Assembly: GCA_019279435.1 (NCBI GenBank)
Contig: JAAALK010000081.1
Span: 61,557,318-61,621,317 of the forward strand
Direction: 5' to 3'
Length of the DNA stretch: 64,000 nt
From: Zizania palustris
Taxonomy: Eukaryota > Streptophyta > Magnoliopsida > Poales > Poaceae
In this document: positions 10,461-21,326 of the stretch, piece by piece
How the letters are laid out: the number at the start of each line of letters is the position of its first letter
Numbering within the stretch: position 1 is the first letter of the stretch
Position numbers and translations under genes: made by a program
The notes under the pieces: generated by a model
Seen by the model: the letters and a program-made list of their open reading frames with translations, nothing else
Told to the model about the DNA's origin: nothing
Databases searched by the model: none

Positions 10461-11139
10461 TAATTTTACACGTTTAGAGTTATCCTAGTTTGAAATATGA
10501 AAACGCCAGCCCTCCAATCTATCTCCGCCCTCCATACAATGGAGGGATTTGAACATATCCGCAAATACAAACTGAATTCACTCGTGCAAACAAGTAAACA
10601 CCTGAATCTACTTACATTCTGAAGCGAAGGAAATACAATATTTAAATCCCATAAGACTATCATATATTCAGCCACAGATTCAACCAACTAAACACATCCT
10701 AAATGAATACTGTAAAAACATTGCATATAATTGGTTGCACCCATGGCAGAAAAGTAGAAAACAGGAGGCGTCAATAATGTTAGTGGGCATAAAATAAAAG
10801 AACAAAAGTTTCATAACTAGTAGCATTGCAAACACCTCTATGAAAACCCCGACACTGTCGTGGTAAAACCTCAGTAAATCACACGAAAAAATATTATATT
10901 TTAGCACTCTTACAACAAGTCCTGTTTTACTTCCGTTTTTGGATTACATAAGTATGCTATGACATTAACAATACGCGAAATAAGGAATATGATAAATACT
11001 ACCAACCACTCCTATAAGGACTCTACATCTCCACAATGAGACAGCTATACAGAAGTTCCGAGCACTAAAGCATACAAAACACAGATAGAACACAAGCACT
11101 CTTGTGGCAGCCACAAATCCATACAGCTTAACAAACAGT
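10461..11139 (-). other. 3' flank and probable 3' UTR of DCP1
   Basis: On the minus strand this directly follows the DCP1 stop codon. It is AT-rich and holds no convincing ORF or AATAAA signal, so the end of the transcript cannot be placed. Confidence 0.5.
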
Positions 11140-14100
11140 CTACATATGTGCACTCTGCAACTCCCGAAAGACTAAATCGATGAACTGATCATTCTGTTAG
11201 GCGTATGGCAAGAGTTAGCACCATATATGATTAATAGATACGAGATCTATATGTATTTTTTCAGTGTGAAAACCATACCTGAACAAGTCTCTGGAGGGCT
11301 TCCTTAACTTTATCCCGCGAAATAATAGGCCTGTCACTATATAAAGGGGTAAGAGATGGAGGTGGCGTTGGTGGTGGAAAAGCTTGGAGTAGGGGTGTGC
11401 CATATGGTGCTCGTTGAGAAGATGCTGAAGTTGGATGAAGAGGTGGTGCTGTCGGTATCATAGATGAAGCTGGTGGCACCACTGATTTAGAAGAGGACGA
11501 CGGAGGCACAAAAAATGCTGGTGTTACAAGAGTGGTTGAACGGCTACTGTGGGCATTACTGCTATGGAGGGCCAGTGGCAGAGCTGATGAACCCCCTAAA
11601 GGAGGGTGTATTTGATGTGCGGGAGTAGCAGATGGAATGATCAACGGAACGTGGGAAGATACAACACTTTCAGGGGATGGGTGTGCTCTTCCAGCCATTG
11701 GTGCAATTGATACATTTCCAATGCTAGCAGCGCTCTGTAGATTGTTTAGAAGAAAAGTCCATTACTGTTTGGCACAGAAAATTGAATCATGATCAAGGTA
11801 AACAAGATTCAATAATTGATTATTTGATTGCAATCCAATATGCTGCTAAGACATACTGTTGAACAGTTTGATGAACATGAGAAAAATGGTATTTTAGGAG
11901 GAAGCAAGAGCAGTTTGAAAGAGAACATACAGTGAAGTAATTAACCAGAGATTCATCAGGGGCATCAGAAACTAAAGCAGTGGTTGCTGGCGAAGGTTCA
12001 AGGGGACCATCTATGGCAGCAGATGTTGGCACAGCCTCCAATTCCTCAAACTCACTGTGACAAACTAGAAGGATTCAGTATAAGCAAATCCAGTATATTT
12101 TATTGTTTTACGTTCAGAAGTGCAGAGAAAAACCTTTTGGTGGATGGAACTTTTGGTTTTGGAGGCACTTTGGCATAAGCATTCAGTATTCTGCAAAGTA
12201 AGGTGAGTGGAATACTGACATAAGAAAAGGTGTCCACAAAATAATTTTATAAGGGTACTCAAAGATGAAATAGTAAAAAACAGAAGAAAAGGGAGCAACC
12301 CTGCCCTTCACACAACAAAGCTCATATTAAAGCAATCTGAGGCATGATAAACACAATTTGAATGACATGAAAAATGTTAAAACTAACACAAGATTGATGA
12401 TTTATTTTGTAACATGCAGTTAGATGTTCCTTTGTATGAACACAGTAAACTGATCATATTTCCCTAAAGCATGAAATTTAAGAGCATGGTGGTCCTGCTG
12501 TTCAAACAGATCAGAAGAAATCATGACAGCTACTTTTCAAGTATCAGATATTCAAATGACCATGAGCACATCTATCTTCTATTGAGAGAAATAACACAGG
12601 AAAAGATCCATAAAATAAGGTATATAATGGTCCGATGACTTTAGTAAGAAAAGCTTCTGAAGTTGTACCAGTGTTAGGACCGGACTCCACTATGGGAGGC
12701 TCCGGCCCATAGAGAGGCCCTGCTAGGGGCTATGTTATCTCAATCCAATTAGTTATTTCTGTTTAGATTATTTCTATTTCACATTAGAGATTATATTGTA
12801 TGAGGTCTATAAATACCCCTTAAGGGCTATGGAATAAAGCAAGCCTAGCAACGTCCTTGTTGCCAGGGTTTCCCTAGTTCTTTCCCTGCTCCTGCGCACG
12901 CCAGGGCCTTCACGGCACCCACACACCAATCGGCACCCTGGCTGCCGATCCACCTCCCAGCCTATAACCTACATCAGGGGTGGGAACTGCGGCACCATGC
13001 CCGTCAATCGTGCAGGGGATCAGCACCTTGCCGCCATCCCTGCCAACAGCAATCCCTACTGCTGCACCAGCGTCCATGCCTATCCACCAGATCAACTTCC
13101 CACACTCACCCTCACCAATTCCGTCCATGGGACTGCCTTCTGCAGGTCTCTCCATGTGTGGCGCACCCACACCATGCACACAAGATCCTCGGCAGGACAT
13201 CTACAACAACCCTTTCATGCTCATGGGGGGCACACCGCCTCCTTTCCACGGACCGCATTGTGACAATAGTTGTATTAGATGAAGGATGAAGACACCACTA
13301 AGGTGGAGTTACATATATAGCCATGAGATGGGCCTAACGGGCCTAACAGCCTTAACACACCCCCCCCCCCCTCAAACTCAACGCGAATCAAAAGTGTTGA
13401 GTTTGAGTGAATGAAGTCGATGTAGCTCTCAACAACGATGAGCCAACAGCCTCTGCGACGGCAGAGACCAGCGAGACGACAAGGATGAGCCGCGACGGCA
13501 GCAAACGGAGACATGTGCAACGGTCTATACGACGGCAGAGAAACCAGCGACAAAACACCTCCGCGATGGCGACGACAACGACGAGGATGGGTCATGGCGA
13601 CGATGGATGAGGACGTGCGCAACAGCCACCGCGACGACAAAGAAACCAAGGATGCGCAAGTCAACGATGACAGCGGGCGACACAAATGACAGTATGACAC
13701 AAACCCGATCTATAACCAGGAGAAAAAAAAGTAAAACAGGACCACATGATCCCAAAATGACCTAAGCAGCAGATAGACCCGCTACGGGCGGCGGGGACGG
13801 CGAACCAGAACACGAATGACGGGGATGGGCCAACGTCCAACGGTGCAAGAAGACCACCCCGCAACGGCGGAGATGAGGTCCTGTAGCGAGGGAGAGCCGA
13901 CGAAGACCACCCTAGAGCCAAGGCGACGAAGATCACCACCACCCCCGCGACGGCAGGAGGTGAGGACGAGCCGGGCGAGTGGCAGAGAAGGAGCCGGCGG
14001 CAGACAGCAGAAGCAGAACCGATGGGCGGTGGGGGCGGCAGGGGGCCAAGATAGGCCGCAACGAGCAACAACGACGAACAACCCACCTCCGGAGACAACA

Positions 14101-17100
14101 GACGGCAGCACCCCCGCGACGGTAGGGGGCGACCCGCAACTTGCGGCGGACAAGGGGCCGACAACTGGCGCCACTGTGCCAACTCGGCCTTCAACTTTGC
14201 ATTTTCAGCGGCCAAGGTGTCGGCTTGGCTCCCGCTGCCTCCGAAATGTATCTCTAGGTCTTGCGAGCGGACAAAGTCAGTCCGAAGGGCCACGGCCGGG
14301 GGACCACCTGGGAGGTGCAGCCCGAAGAGCCTCTCCTGAGCAGCTGGCGAATTCCCCGACACAGGTCCCGCTGAATCGGTGAGGTCCCGAACCTTTGGCA
14401 CCTCTCCTGGAGCCTGGTCTGGAACTCCTCCCGGCACCTCAGGGGGATTGGCGGAAGGGGGTCCCGCTGAACCGGTGAGGTCCCGGACCTTTGGCACCTC
14501 TCCTGGAGCCTGGTCTGGAACTCCTCGCGGCACCTCAGGGGGATTGGCGGAAGGGGGGCCTGCAGGAGGGATAGGCTCTATGGCAGGGACGGGCCCTACC
14601 CCCGCAGTGCGAGCCGACCTTAGGAGGGGGGCCTTGCTCGCGCCCTTCCTGCCCGACATGCTTCTTCTTGGATGATGGATGGAGAGGACGCTAGCTTCTT
14701 GAACTAAAGTCCCCACGGACGGCGCCAACTGTTGGCGTAGAAGACTAGAACAACAGGTTTCAGAGATGCTTTGGAATAGGAGATTAGACTCAGAGCCGTA
14801 TTCCTGAATCAAGTGTTTTCTGTCTTTACAATGCGGAGAGGGGGGGAGCATTTATAGTGGAGCCCTGCAGTGGCCTGCAGTGGCCCGATACTTCCAAACC
14901 CTCTGATAGTCGTACTACATACAACGGCCCTACAGTACAGACAAAGGGTACAGCCCTTGACAGCTTTGTCAGCCGCTCTAGGCACGGCTGTAGTGTCAGT
15001 CACTGCACAAACGATCGCGATCCCACCGCCAGACCAGCTTGACCGGACTGGTCTCGGTCTCCCGCCTTGGTGTCAGGGCCGTAGCGCCTTCCGGGGATGC
15101 GCCTCCGGCCATCGGTCGACTCCCTAGGCTCGGAGGCCTCCCGGATTCGGATCCTCAGCCGAGGGCCTCCGAGCCCCGGATCTTGAGCCTGAGGTGGACG
15201 TCCCCTCTTGCTCCGTTCCGGACCGGGGGCTCTCTTCCGAAGGGGGTCAGATGTCATTCGGCCTCCGTACTGTTCTACTTCGAAGCGAGCGGCTTCGCTG
15301 GTCACCACCCTGCGGAGCCTCTTCTTCGAACTTCACTCTGCGTCCTTCGCGCTCCAAAGCACCATCTGGATTATCTCCCCCAACACAGCCCGAAACCTCC
15401 TATGACAACTCCAGGAGGGCGAGTTGGAGGAGCCATGGAGGTTGGCCAAAGGGCTCCTACACGGATCACGGATCTTCGTGCCAGCACATCATGATTTGTG
15501 CCACCGTGTCCTGTCCCTAGCCCAGTCAGTAGGACACGAGGGCATACAGAAGACCTTGCAACGACTTCAGGGCGACTTCTTCATCCCAAGCAATCGCACC
15601 TTGGTGCGCGATCTAGTACACGCATGTCATACATGCCATCGCAACAAGACGGAGACACTACAGTCAGTCGGTCTGCGGCAGCCTTTGGACATCCCATCTC
15701 AAGTATGGGTCGACATCTCCATGGACTTCATTGAGGGGCTACCCAAGGTACATGGGAAGTCAGTGATCCTCATTGTCGTCGACCGCTTCTCCAAATACAC
15801 GCACTTCATCGCACTCAGTCACCCTTACTCAATAGCATCCGTCGCCAGAGCATTCTTTGAGGGGGTGGATCATCTTCATGGGTTTCCCTCTTCCATCGTC
15901 AACGACAGAGACTCAGTTTTTACAAGCAATGTATGGCGCAACCTCTTCAAACTAGCAGGAGTATCCCTCCGCATGAGCACGACCTTCCACCCACAGACGG
16001 ATGGCCCATCAGAGGTCGTCAACAAGGTGATCGCCATGTACTTGCACTGCAGCACGGGAGATTGACCTCGAGCATGGGTGGACTGGTTGTCGTGGGTGGA
16101 ATAGTGCTACACCACATCATTCCATACGGCCCTACGAGCAAACCCATTTGAGGTGGTCTATGGCCGGCCGCCACCACCTCTGTTGCCACACAGAGACAAC
16201 TCCGCACGCATGGAGACGGTGGAAGAACTCCAACGTGCGCGGTGACGCCTTCCTCGTCGAAGTCCGCAAGCGTCTACTTTAGGCTCAACATCTCACCAAA
16301 TGCTACTACGATGCTCATCATCGCGACTTGGAGTCCCAAACAGGTGACTAGGTCTGGTTGCGCCTCCACCGAACAGCCCAGTCACTCAATCTAAAGGTCA
16401 AAGGGAAGCTTGGCCCACAATACACAGGACCGTTTCAAGTCTTAGAACACATTGACCAGGTGGCATACCGACTACAACTACCAGAGGGTGCCCGTCTGCA
16501 TGATGTCTTCCATGTAGGGTTGTTGAAACACTATCGAGGTGCCTCGCCAGAAGCCCCGGCACCACAGCCCCCCATGTTGGACGGTTGTCTCGTGCCTTCA
16601 CCTAAGTGAGTTCTGCGGGCTCAGCTTCGCCAAGCCGTGTGGCATGTACTGGTGCAGTGGCAAGGAATGCCGACCTCCGACGCCACGTGGGAGCGACTTC
16701 AGGAATTCAAAGAAGCCTACCCCGAAGTTCAGCTCGAGGACAAGTTGTTTGAAGAGGCGGGGAGAGATGTTAGGACCGGACTCCACTATGGGAGGTGCTG
16801 ACCCATAGAGAGACCCTGCTAAGGGCTATGTTATCTCAATCCAATTAGTTATTTCTATTTAGATTATTTCTGTTTCAGATTAGAGATTAGATTGTATCAG
16901 GTCTATAAATACCCCTTAAGGGCTATGGAATAAAGCAAGCCTAGCAACGTCCTTGTTGCTAGGGTTTCCCCCTAGTTCTTTCCCTGCTCCTGTGCACGCC
17001 AGGGCCTTCACAGCACCCACACACCGATCAGCACCCTGGTTGCCGATCCACCTCCCAACCACCCCTATAACCTATGTCCAAGGAAGGCAAGTCCTACCAA

Positions 17101-20086
17101 CCAGCAACTACACATTGAAAGGAATATTATTCTTATGGTGAATTCTCAATATCCATGTGAACTAGGAATAGAAGATTGAGCTCCAACTAGATCTATATCT
17201 TAATGGGAGCAAGAGCCCTGTTCCCTATCAAATTATGCTGAATCTAACAAATCCATCATCCAATCCTCGAAGGTGATGGTAAGAAAGAGCAAGATTCTTA
17301 TGTTTCTGAAATCATAATGGCACGAGAGCAACGCTCCATGCGCCATTAGTCCCCCTGCTCCATGCGCCAACGCTCGTAGCTCCCTCCACTGGTGCTAGCT
17401 TCTCCCTTTGGGCTTCGACGCAGCGACGCTCCCTCTCCATCTACTCCTCTGCGTTGGCTGATTGGTATTTCCTCTCGCCCATCAGTCCTCTGCTTTACCA
17501 AGTACCAAGTAGTACTTCCTCTCTCCTGTTTGATGTGTTCTGGGTGGGGCCCCTCACCCTGTATGATGTGTTCTAGGTGGCCTATTTTGCCTTGATGACA
17601 ATAATGATTGAGAATGAGAGATTAGAGTGTTGATTGTTGGTTGTTGATTTGTTGCTATTTACTTATTTGTGTTAATATGTTTTAAACAATGATATCATGT
17701 TATTTTCTAACTTGCTATTTAAACAATTGCTATGAAGTACGGAGAATGTACTGGGATTTCTTTTCATGGGGTTCTGGAAAGACTAGAATAACATTTGTGT
17801 TGTTGTGCTATATTGTTGTTATGTCATTTATGTGAAGTGAGTATGGCATCACCTCGCCACACACCATACTCACCTAAAAGGTGGGAAGGTGGTTAGGCGA
17901 CTTGCCTCACCACGTCGTCGTAACAACTATGTGCAAGATGCAATTACAAGAGAGAAACTTTTGGATATCAACTGACCATGAACATTTCCTAGCTTCTATT
18001 CATGAGGGCATTTCACTTTTAGAATGCAAGATGCAGTTACAAGGGACAAACTTTTGAGGTTTTAGTTTTTACAGGGCATAAATCTATCTATAGTTACTTC
18101 ATATTGCCAACCAAGGAGGAGGAAACAATGGCTTTGTCTGTATGTCATGCAGCATGGGCGGACGTAGTATAGGGGCATCGGGTACAGTTTCAAAATTTTG
18201 AGTATATATGTATATGTTTTAATTGGGTTAAAACCTAGCCCAATACTCTAATGGTTAGCCCAATAACCTATTTTCCTAACCAGCTAAGCCTATTCCTCTT
18301 CTGTCATCTCTTCCCAGTAGCCAGTGAATTGCGCTGCACCGCTACATACCTCTGAAAAAGTAGTATGTGCTTCATAAAACTCTATTATAGCCTTTTTAGG
18401 TCCTTTCAAATAAGCCCTCTAGAGAAGCAATGAATTCTCTTGTCATGGAGGTGCAGGTGCTGCAAATTTGCTTATGTTATGTGGATTTGATCTTCATGAT
18501 AACTATGAAAGTTTCTTGCTTTAGACAACCGAATTTAGTGTGTTTCATCATTCAAGTATAAGTAAACTCTATTATCCTCTATAAAAGATATTTTTGCTGG
18601 TTCATGCCATTCATCTGTCGAGCACACCTGCCGCCCCGGTGGCTAGCACAGCCATCACAATGACATCTGCTAGCTGTTGCCCTGCCTAGATGGAAGACAT
18701 TCTGTTTTTCTTCTATTTTTTCATTATTCACTAGAAAGTATATTGGTTCACTAGTGTTGAGAATGTGATACAAATTATTTTGATATATGCATATCTAGAT
18801 TGAGTATTTATCATTGTTTTAGTTTATTGTCATTGTCAAGCACATTTTCGGTAATTATATGTGTGGTTTATAGTCTGTTTAACTTCGCACCCCCGTCATA
18901 TAAAAACTAGGTCCGCCACTGTCATGCAGTACTGTTTCCCAAAATGTAAGATCAAAACCAACTATTGCATCTAGTAATTTATAAGTTGACAAATGTGAGA
19001 ATAAAAATCTAATAGCCTACATACTTTTGATCACAGGCAAATTACTAGATCACCCTATGGAAAACATTGGGTGTGCCCATCAGATTCCACAGTATTGTTG
19101 CTACTACCAAGCCTACAGAATGTGACCCAGCCAACTATGGGTGATGTTGTCCAGTACTAGATAGTTGTAATATAAGCACTTGTAAGTTCTAGCCACAACA
19201 AAATATGCCTCCAGGCTCCAGAATGAGAACAGGATCATGAAAAGGCATTACCTTCCGAAAAGACTTGCAACAGCTTCGCAATCATGTTGATTGTAGAACC
19301 AAATACCATTTACTTCTTGTGCAGCATTGCGGTACAACAAATACGGAGGTTGAAGTTCATATTCAAAATCACTTAATAGATCCTCCACAAGATTATCTGG
19401 CAAGAAGAAAAAAGTAATATTGAACATTTCAGGAGGATGAAATTACAGAAATCGATCAACATCATGCACAGTAGTACAATACTACTTCAGATTCAGAAGA
19501 TCACATGTTAATCGTAAGATCTAAGAAATTTGGGAGTTTCAGCACTGCTCAAAGTCTCAAACCATGCGATCAACCCTACGAATATATTGGCTCAATGTCT
19601 AAACCACGCGAGCTAGCATATCCATTTGCAGATGAGTTAGTCGAGGTTAGATCAAAGATTGACACACCCGTGTTACGCCTGTTCATGACGATGAACTGGA
19701 ACCTCGGCTGCGTGTTCCTACAACGAGACAAACCATCCCGAACCAATCAGATCCAAAAATCGCGAGCTCACATCGGCCTCTAACCCTAAAAAATCACCTT
19801 TTCACAACGAACAGCGACCCCTCCACGTCCTTGCGGCTCTGAAGAAAAAACACACAGCACGTGAGCTCTCAGGATCACAAACCGGTCGGATCCGCAGCGA
19901 GCCATCGGCGGTGCTAACCCACTGGTTGAGGTCGATGTTGAAGTCGTAGAGGGTGACGTGGGCGGCCGTGATGAGGATGTCCTCCACGGCCGGATCGAGG
20001 CGCTGCAGCACGGTGAGATTGAGCAGCCGCGTGCCCTCCGCGTCCATCGCCAGGTTCGGCGTCACCTTCCCCCCGTTCGCCGTCAT
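11140..20086 (-). CDS. DCP1: mRNA-decapping enzyme subunit DCP1 (plant type), 8 exons, 364 aa
   Basis: DCP1 is the activator of the DCP2 decapping enzyme in cytoplasmic P-bodies, in 5'-3' mRNA decay. Exons on the minus strand, in reading order: 19919-20086, 19798-19838, 19668-19717, 19252-19396, 12134-12190, 11931-12054, 11279-11734, 11140-11193. All introns begin GT and end AG, and the joined length is 1,095 bases with no stop before the last codon. Residues about 10-135 form the EVH1-type domain: LLNLTVLQRLDP, ILITAAHVTLYDFN, SRKDVEGSLFVVKR, FQFIVMNRRNT, PYLLYRNAAQEVNGIWFYN. A proline/serine-rich linker covers exon 7. The C-terminal helix of about 35 residues (SRDKVKEALQRLVQ, then NDQFIDLVFRELQSAHM) matches the plant trimerisation motif. 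The start was set by MTANGGKVTPNL; length agrees with plant DCP1 proteins (about 365 aa). The homology call rests on recalled family sequence, not a search. Confidence 0.93.
12672..12973 (+). repeat. 5' LTR of the intronic chromodomain Gypsy element
   Basis: TGTTAGGACC start, TATA-like TATAAATACCCC near 12809, end at about CCTATAACCTACA. The following TCAGGGGTGGGAAC may be a damaged tRNA-Met primer site (TATCAGAG lost its first half). Confidence 0.75.
12980..13258 (+). pseudogene. N-terminal gag remnant of the chromodomain Gypsy element
   Basis: An open frame gives a proline-rich peptide with PIHQINFPHSPSPIPSMG, a motif I associate with gag of grass chromodomain Gypsy elements. It runs into the short Copia-like LTR at 13259, and no zinc knuckle, protease or reverse transcriptase follows. 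Confidence 0.5.
13259..13357 (-). repeat. Short (about 99 bp) Copia-like LTR, minus orientation
   Basis: On the minus strand this reads TGTTAAGGCTGTTAGG and ends ACTATTGTCACA. A purine tract (GAGTTTGAGG plus a run of G, plus-strand 13358-13380 with 13 C) precedes it, as expected for a 3' LTR. LTRs of about 100 bp occur in several plant Copia families. I could not identify the coding part to the right, so this is an isolated end. Confidence 0.5.
13381..14174. other. GC-rich stretch of unknown origin
   Basis: About 800 bases very rich in CGACGG, GCGACG and CGGCGG. Long open frames exist on both strands simply because stop codons are rare here, and none resembles a known protein. It lies between the Copia-like end and the Tat gag remnant and may be internal sequence of either. 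Confidence 0.4.
14175..14659 (-). pseudogene. N-terminal gag fragment of a Tat-lineage Gypsy element
   Basis: The start MSGRKGASKAPLLRSARTAG lies just inside a Tat-type LTR and primer site, where gag should begin. The protein is rich in P, G and V and holds two copies of a 32-residue segment with PPSANPPEVP, DQAPGEVPKVRDLT. Near its end, AAENAKLKAELAQWRQL resembles the short coiled coil in Tat gag proteins (compare SLQAEVARWRQEAADRL in the complete element at 37362-48653). The capsid part is absent. Confidence 0.6.
14710..14729 (-). other. Primer binding site of the Tat-lineage fragment
   Basis: On the minus strand GTTGGCGCCGTCCGTGGGGA follows the LTR end. The same sequence stands at the matching place in the complete Tat element (about 48138-48158). 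I recall GGCGCCGTCTGTGGGG as the usual Tat-lineage site; the exact tRNA (probably Arg) was not checked. Confidence 0.7.
14730..15385 (-). repeat. LTR of the Tat-lineage fragment, 656 bp
   Basis: Plus-strand borders are TGTTGGCGTAGAAG and CTCCCCCAACA, the same kind of ends as the LTRs at 37362-37855 and 48159-48653. It lies between the Tat gag start and the integrase remnant of the chromodomain Gypsy element, so the Tat element inserted into that element's pol. Confidence 0.7.
15386..16767 (+). pseudogene. Integrase and chromodomain remnant of the intronic Gypsy element
   Basis: The first open part (to about 16065) is integrase: zinc-binding H-H-C-C around SVGHEGIQKTLQRL and CHTCHRNK, then WVDISMDFIEGLP, VNDRDSVFTS and TDGPSEVVNKV with the three acidic residues. 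A stop at 16063 and frame changes break the middle. From about 16358 the C-terminal GPF/Y-like part (GPFQVLEHIDQVAYRLQLP, DVFHVGLLK) and, after a further in-frame TGA at 16607, a chromodomain-like HVLVQWQGMPTSDATWE follow. A purine tract (GAGGCGGGGAGAGA, about 16754-16767) ends the internal region. Not functional. Confidence 0.8.
16768..17075 (+). repeat. 3' LTR of the intronic chromodomain Gypsy element
   Basis: It starts TGTTAGGACCGGACTCC straight after the purine tract and matches 12672-12973 with many scattered differences. The right border is uncertain by a few bases because the two copies diverge after CCTATAACCT. Confidence 0.75.
17076..18152 (-). other. DCP1 intron 4 sequence without recognised gene
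   Basis: Mixed AT-rich intronic DNA. No coding region, LTR or terminal repeats could be supported. The last eight bases (TCATGCAG, 18145-18152) are the left target duplication of the hAT-like element. Confidence 0.5.
18153..18921. mobile_element. Non-autonomous hAT-like DNA transposon, 769 bp, with 8 bp target duplication
   Basis: TCATGCAG stands on both sides (18145-18152 and 18922-18929), an 8 bp duplication as hAT elements make. The ends are inverted: CATGGGCGGACGTAG on the left and, read on the other strand, CAGTGGCGGACCTAG on the right. There is no transposase frame inside. It lies in DCP1 intron 4. The superfamily is inferred from the duplication length and CAGTGGCGGA-type ends. Confidence 0.75.
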
Positions 20087-20300
20087 CTGCTGCAGCTGCA
20101 GCGGCGGCGGCGGCGGCGGCGGATCTGACGAGAGCGCCGCTATCGAGTGCGGGGAGGGGGGAGTTGGGACTCGCGAGGAGGATGTTTCTAGAACTTCCTC
20201 GGCACAGGACTGTGCACCTCGGACTTGGAGGAAGCTACTGTCATGGGGACCCACCACAAGATGGGCCTCCATGTTCAATGGATGGGCTATGTTGGGCCCA
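20087..20300 (-). promoter_or_regulatory. 5' UTR and promoter-proximal region of DCP1
   Basis: Directly upstream of the DCP1 start codon (minus strand). It is GC-rich and holds a run of seven CGG/CCG triplets near 20102-20121 between CTGCAG repeats. The longer frame that opens at 20278 continues into DCP1 without a stop, but its extra residues do not look like DCP1, so the start at 20086 is preferred. No TATA box was placed with confidence. Confidence 0.55.
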
Positions 20301-20783
20301 AATAACTAAGCTCGTTCACTGAATGTAATGGACTTCTATTATTAGTACTACAAAAATTAAAAGAAAATTAATCATACATTGAATATTTTTGTTGTTAAAA
20401 AATTATGTGTAATTTTTTTTTGAAATTCGAAATAAAATAATTTCTATTTTAATATATTCATAGATTTACAACATAAAATTAGTAATTATAAATATGCAAT
20501 ACAGTGCATTAAATTATTATATCGGGTTATTTTCCGATAGCTACAATATCCTCTGTATTTTATATGCATCCCACTGGCTAGCCACATTGCATACGTGCAG
20601 CGGCGGAGCGGGCAAGGCGGAATTTTATATACCCCAACATGAAATGCACTTGTAAATAATTTACCGTCAGCCACTAGCCCGATTGCTTCCCATCCGGCCG
20701 TGCAAATGATGCCACCCGTTAATAGCCGGGCACCGTCCATCTACGTTGTCCTCGTGACCTTGTCGTCTATTTTTGATCTATCT
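20301..20783. other. AT-rich intergenic DNA
   Basis: Runs of A and T, no convincing coding region. Fragments such as CAGCGGCGGAGCGGG near 20597 look like a DNA-transposon end, but I found no matching duplication. Confidence 0.4.
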
Positions 20784-21326
20784 ACGCACTGCACTCAACC
20801 TCAAATACAAATCTGCACGTCGTCTGCAACACTGCGTACATATGAAAACTCCTCATTCTTCATAAGTTAGTGTTCAGTGCCTGATTTTTTTCATTTGGTG
20901 TTACGATTTTTTTCTTAAAAATTGTATACGAGTGTAAACTTAAAATACAAAATGATTTTTTAAAAAGTTTGTCGTAAATATAATAATTGTGTCCCATAGT
21001 TTTATAAATCTATTAAAATTAATATCTAGATTAAAGGTAGTCAGGACACCTGAACCGCCCCTGTCTGCCTATGTTTACTTCGGCATATGGCCGGTTTAAT
21101 TTCTTTTCTGTGGAAATTGCATGGATGCCTTGGCAAACATTAATTTGTCAGTTTCTTGCTGTGCAATAATTTTATACATGAGCATCCAGTGGCACGGACC
21201 TCCCCAATAGATAGCTAAATTAATGTCTCTGGGTACATTCCCTAAGGTTCCTTTACTTTTGACAGCCGTTTAAAGTATCTATTGTAGATAATTTTTAATT
21301 CTAATCTCAAAAATTTAGAGAATGGA

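Larger units (their letters stand above)
12672..17075 (+). mobile_element. Degenerate chromodomain Gypsy element in DCP1 intron 4, with nested fragments
   Basis: Two similar LTRs (12672-12973 and 16768-17075) start TGTTAGGACCGGACTCC and hold the same leader region ending near CCTATAACCT. Between them are a gag start, foreign fragments (a short-LTR Copia-like end and a Tat element end) and then integrase plus chromodomain of the element itself. Protease, reverse transcriptase and RNase H are missing. The strand is opposite to DCP1. The LTRs differ at many positions, so the insertion is fairly old. I found no matching target duplication: ACCAG precedes the left LTR, but TCCAA follows my right boundary. 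Confidence 0.8.
12191..19251 (-). other. Intron 4 of DCP1, about 7.06 kb, loaded with transposons
   Basis: It lies between exon 4 (ends CGGAAG, donor GT at 19251-19250) and exon 5 (acceptor AG at 12192-12191). It contains the chromodomain Gypsy remnant at 12672-17075 and the hAT-like element at 18153-18921. The other introns are short, from about 80 bp up to about 0.5 kb, so nearly all of the gene's length comes from this one. Confidence 0.9.

Noticed and set aside
13661..14851. A 396-residue minus-strand frame as one protein
   Set aside because: Only the part from the ATG at 14659 to about 14175 looks like Tat gag. The upstream part lies in LTR and primer site, and the downstream part is GC-rich sequence without similarity.
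12667..17105. ACCAG as target duplication of the intronic Gypsy element
   Set aside because: ACCAG also occurs near 17099, but that is about 24 bases beyond where the two LTRs stop matching, so it is probably chance.
19802..20278. Longer DCP1 start at 20278 and read-through of exon 1 past 19919
   Set aside because: The extra N-terminal residues do not resemble DCP1, and the frame after 19919 is intron: a GT donor follows NQW and the next exon (SRKDVEG) is found at 19838.
20590..21070. Possible hAT element with ends near CAGCGGCGGAGC and CCGCCCCTG
   Set aside because: The ends match poorly and no 8 bp duplication could be found around them.
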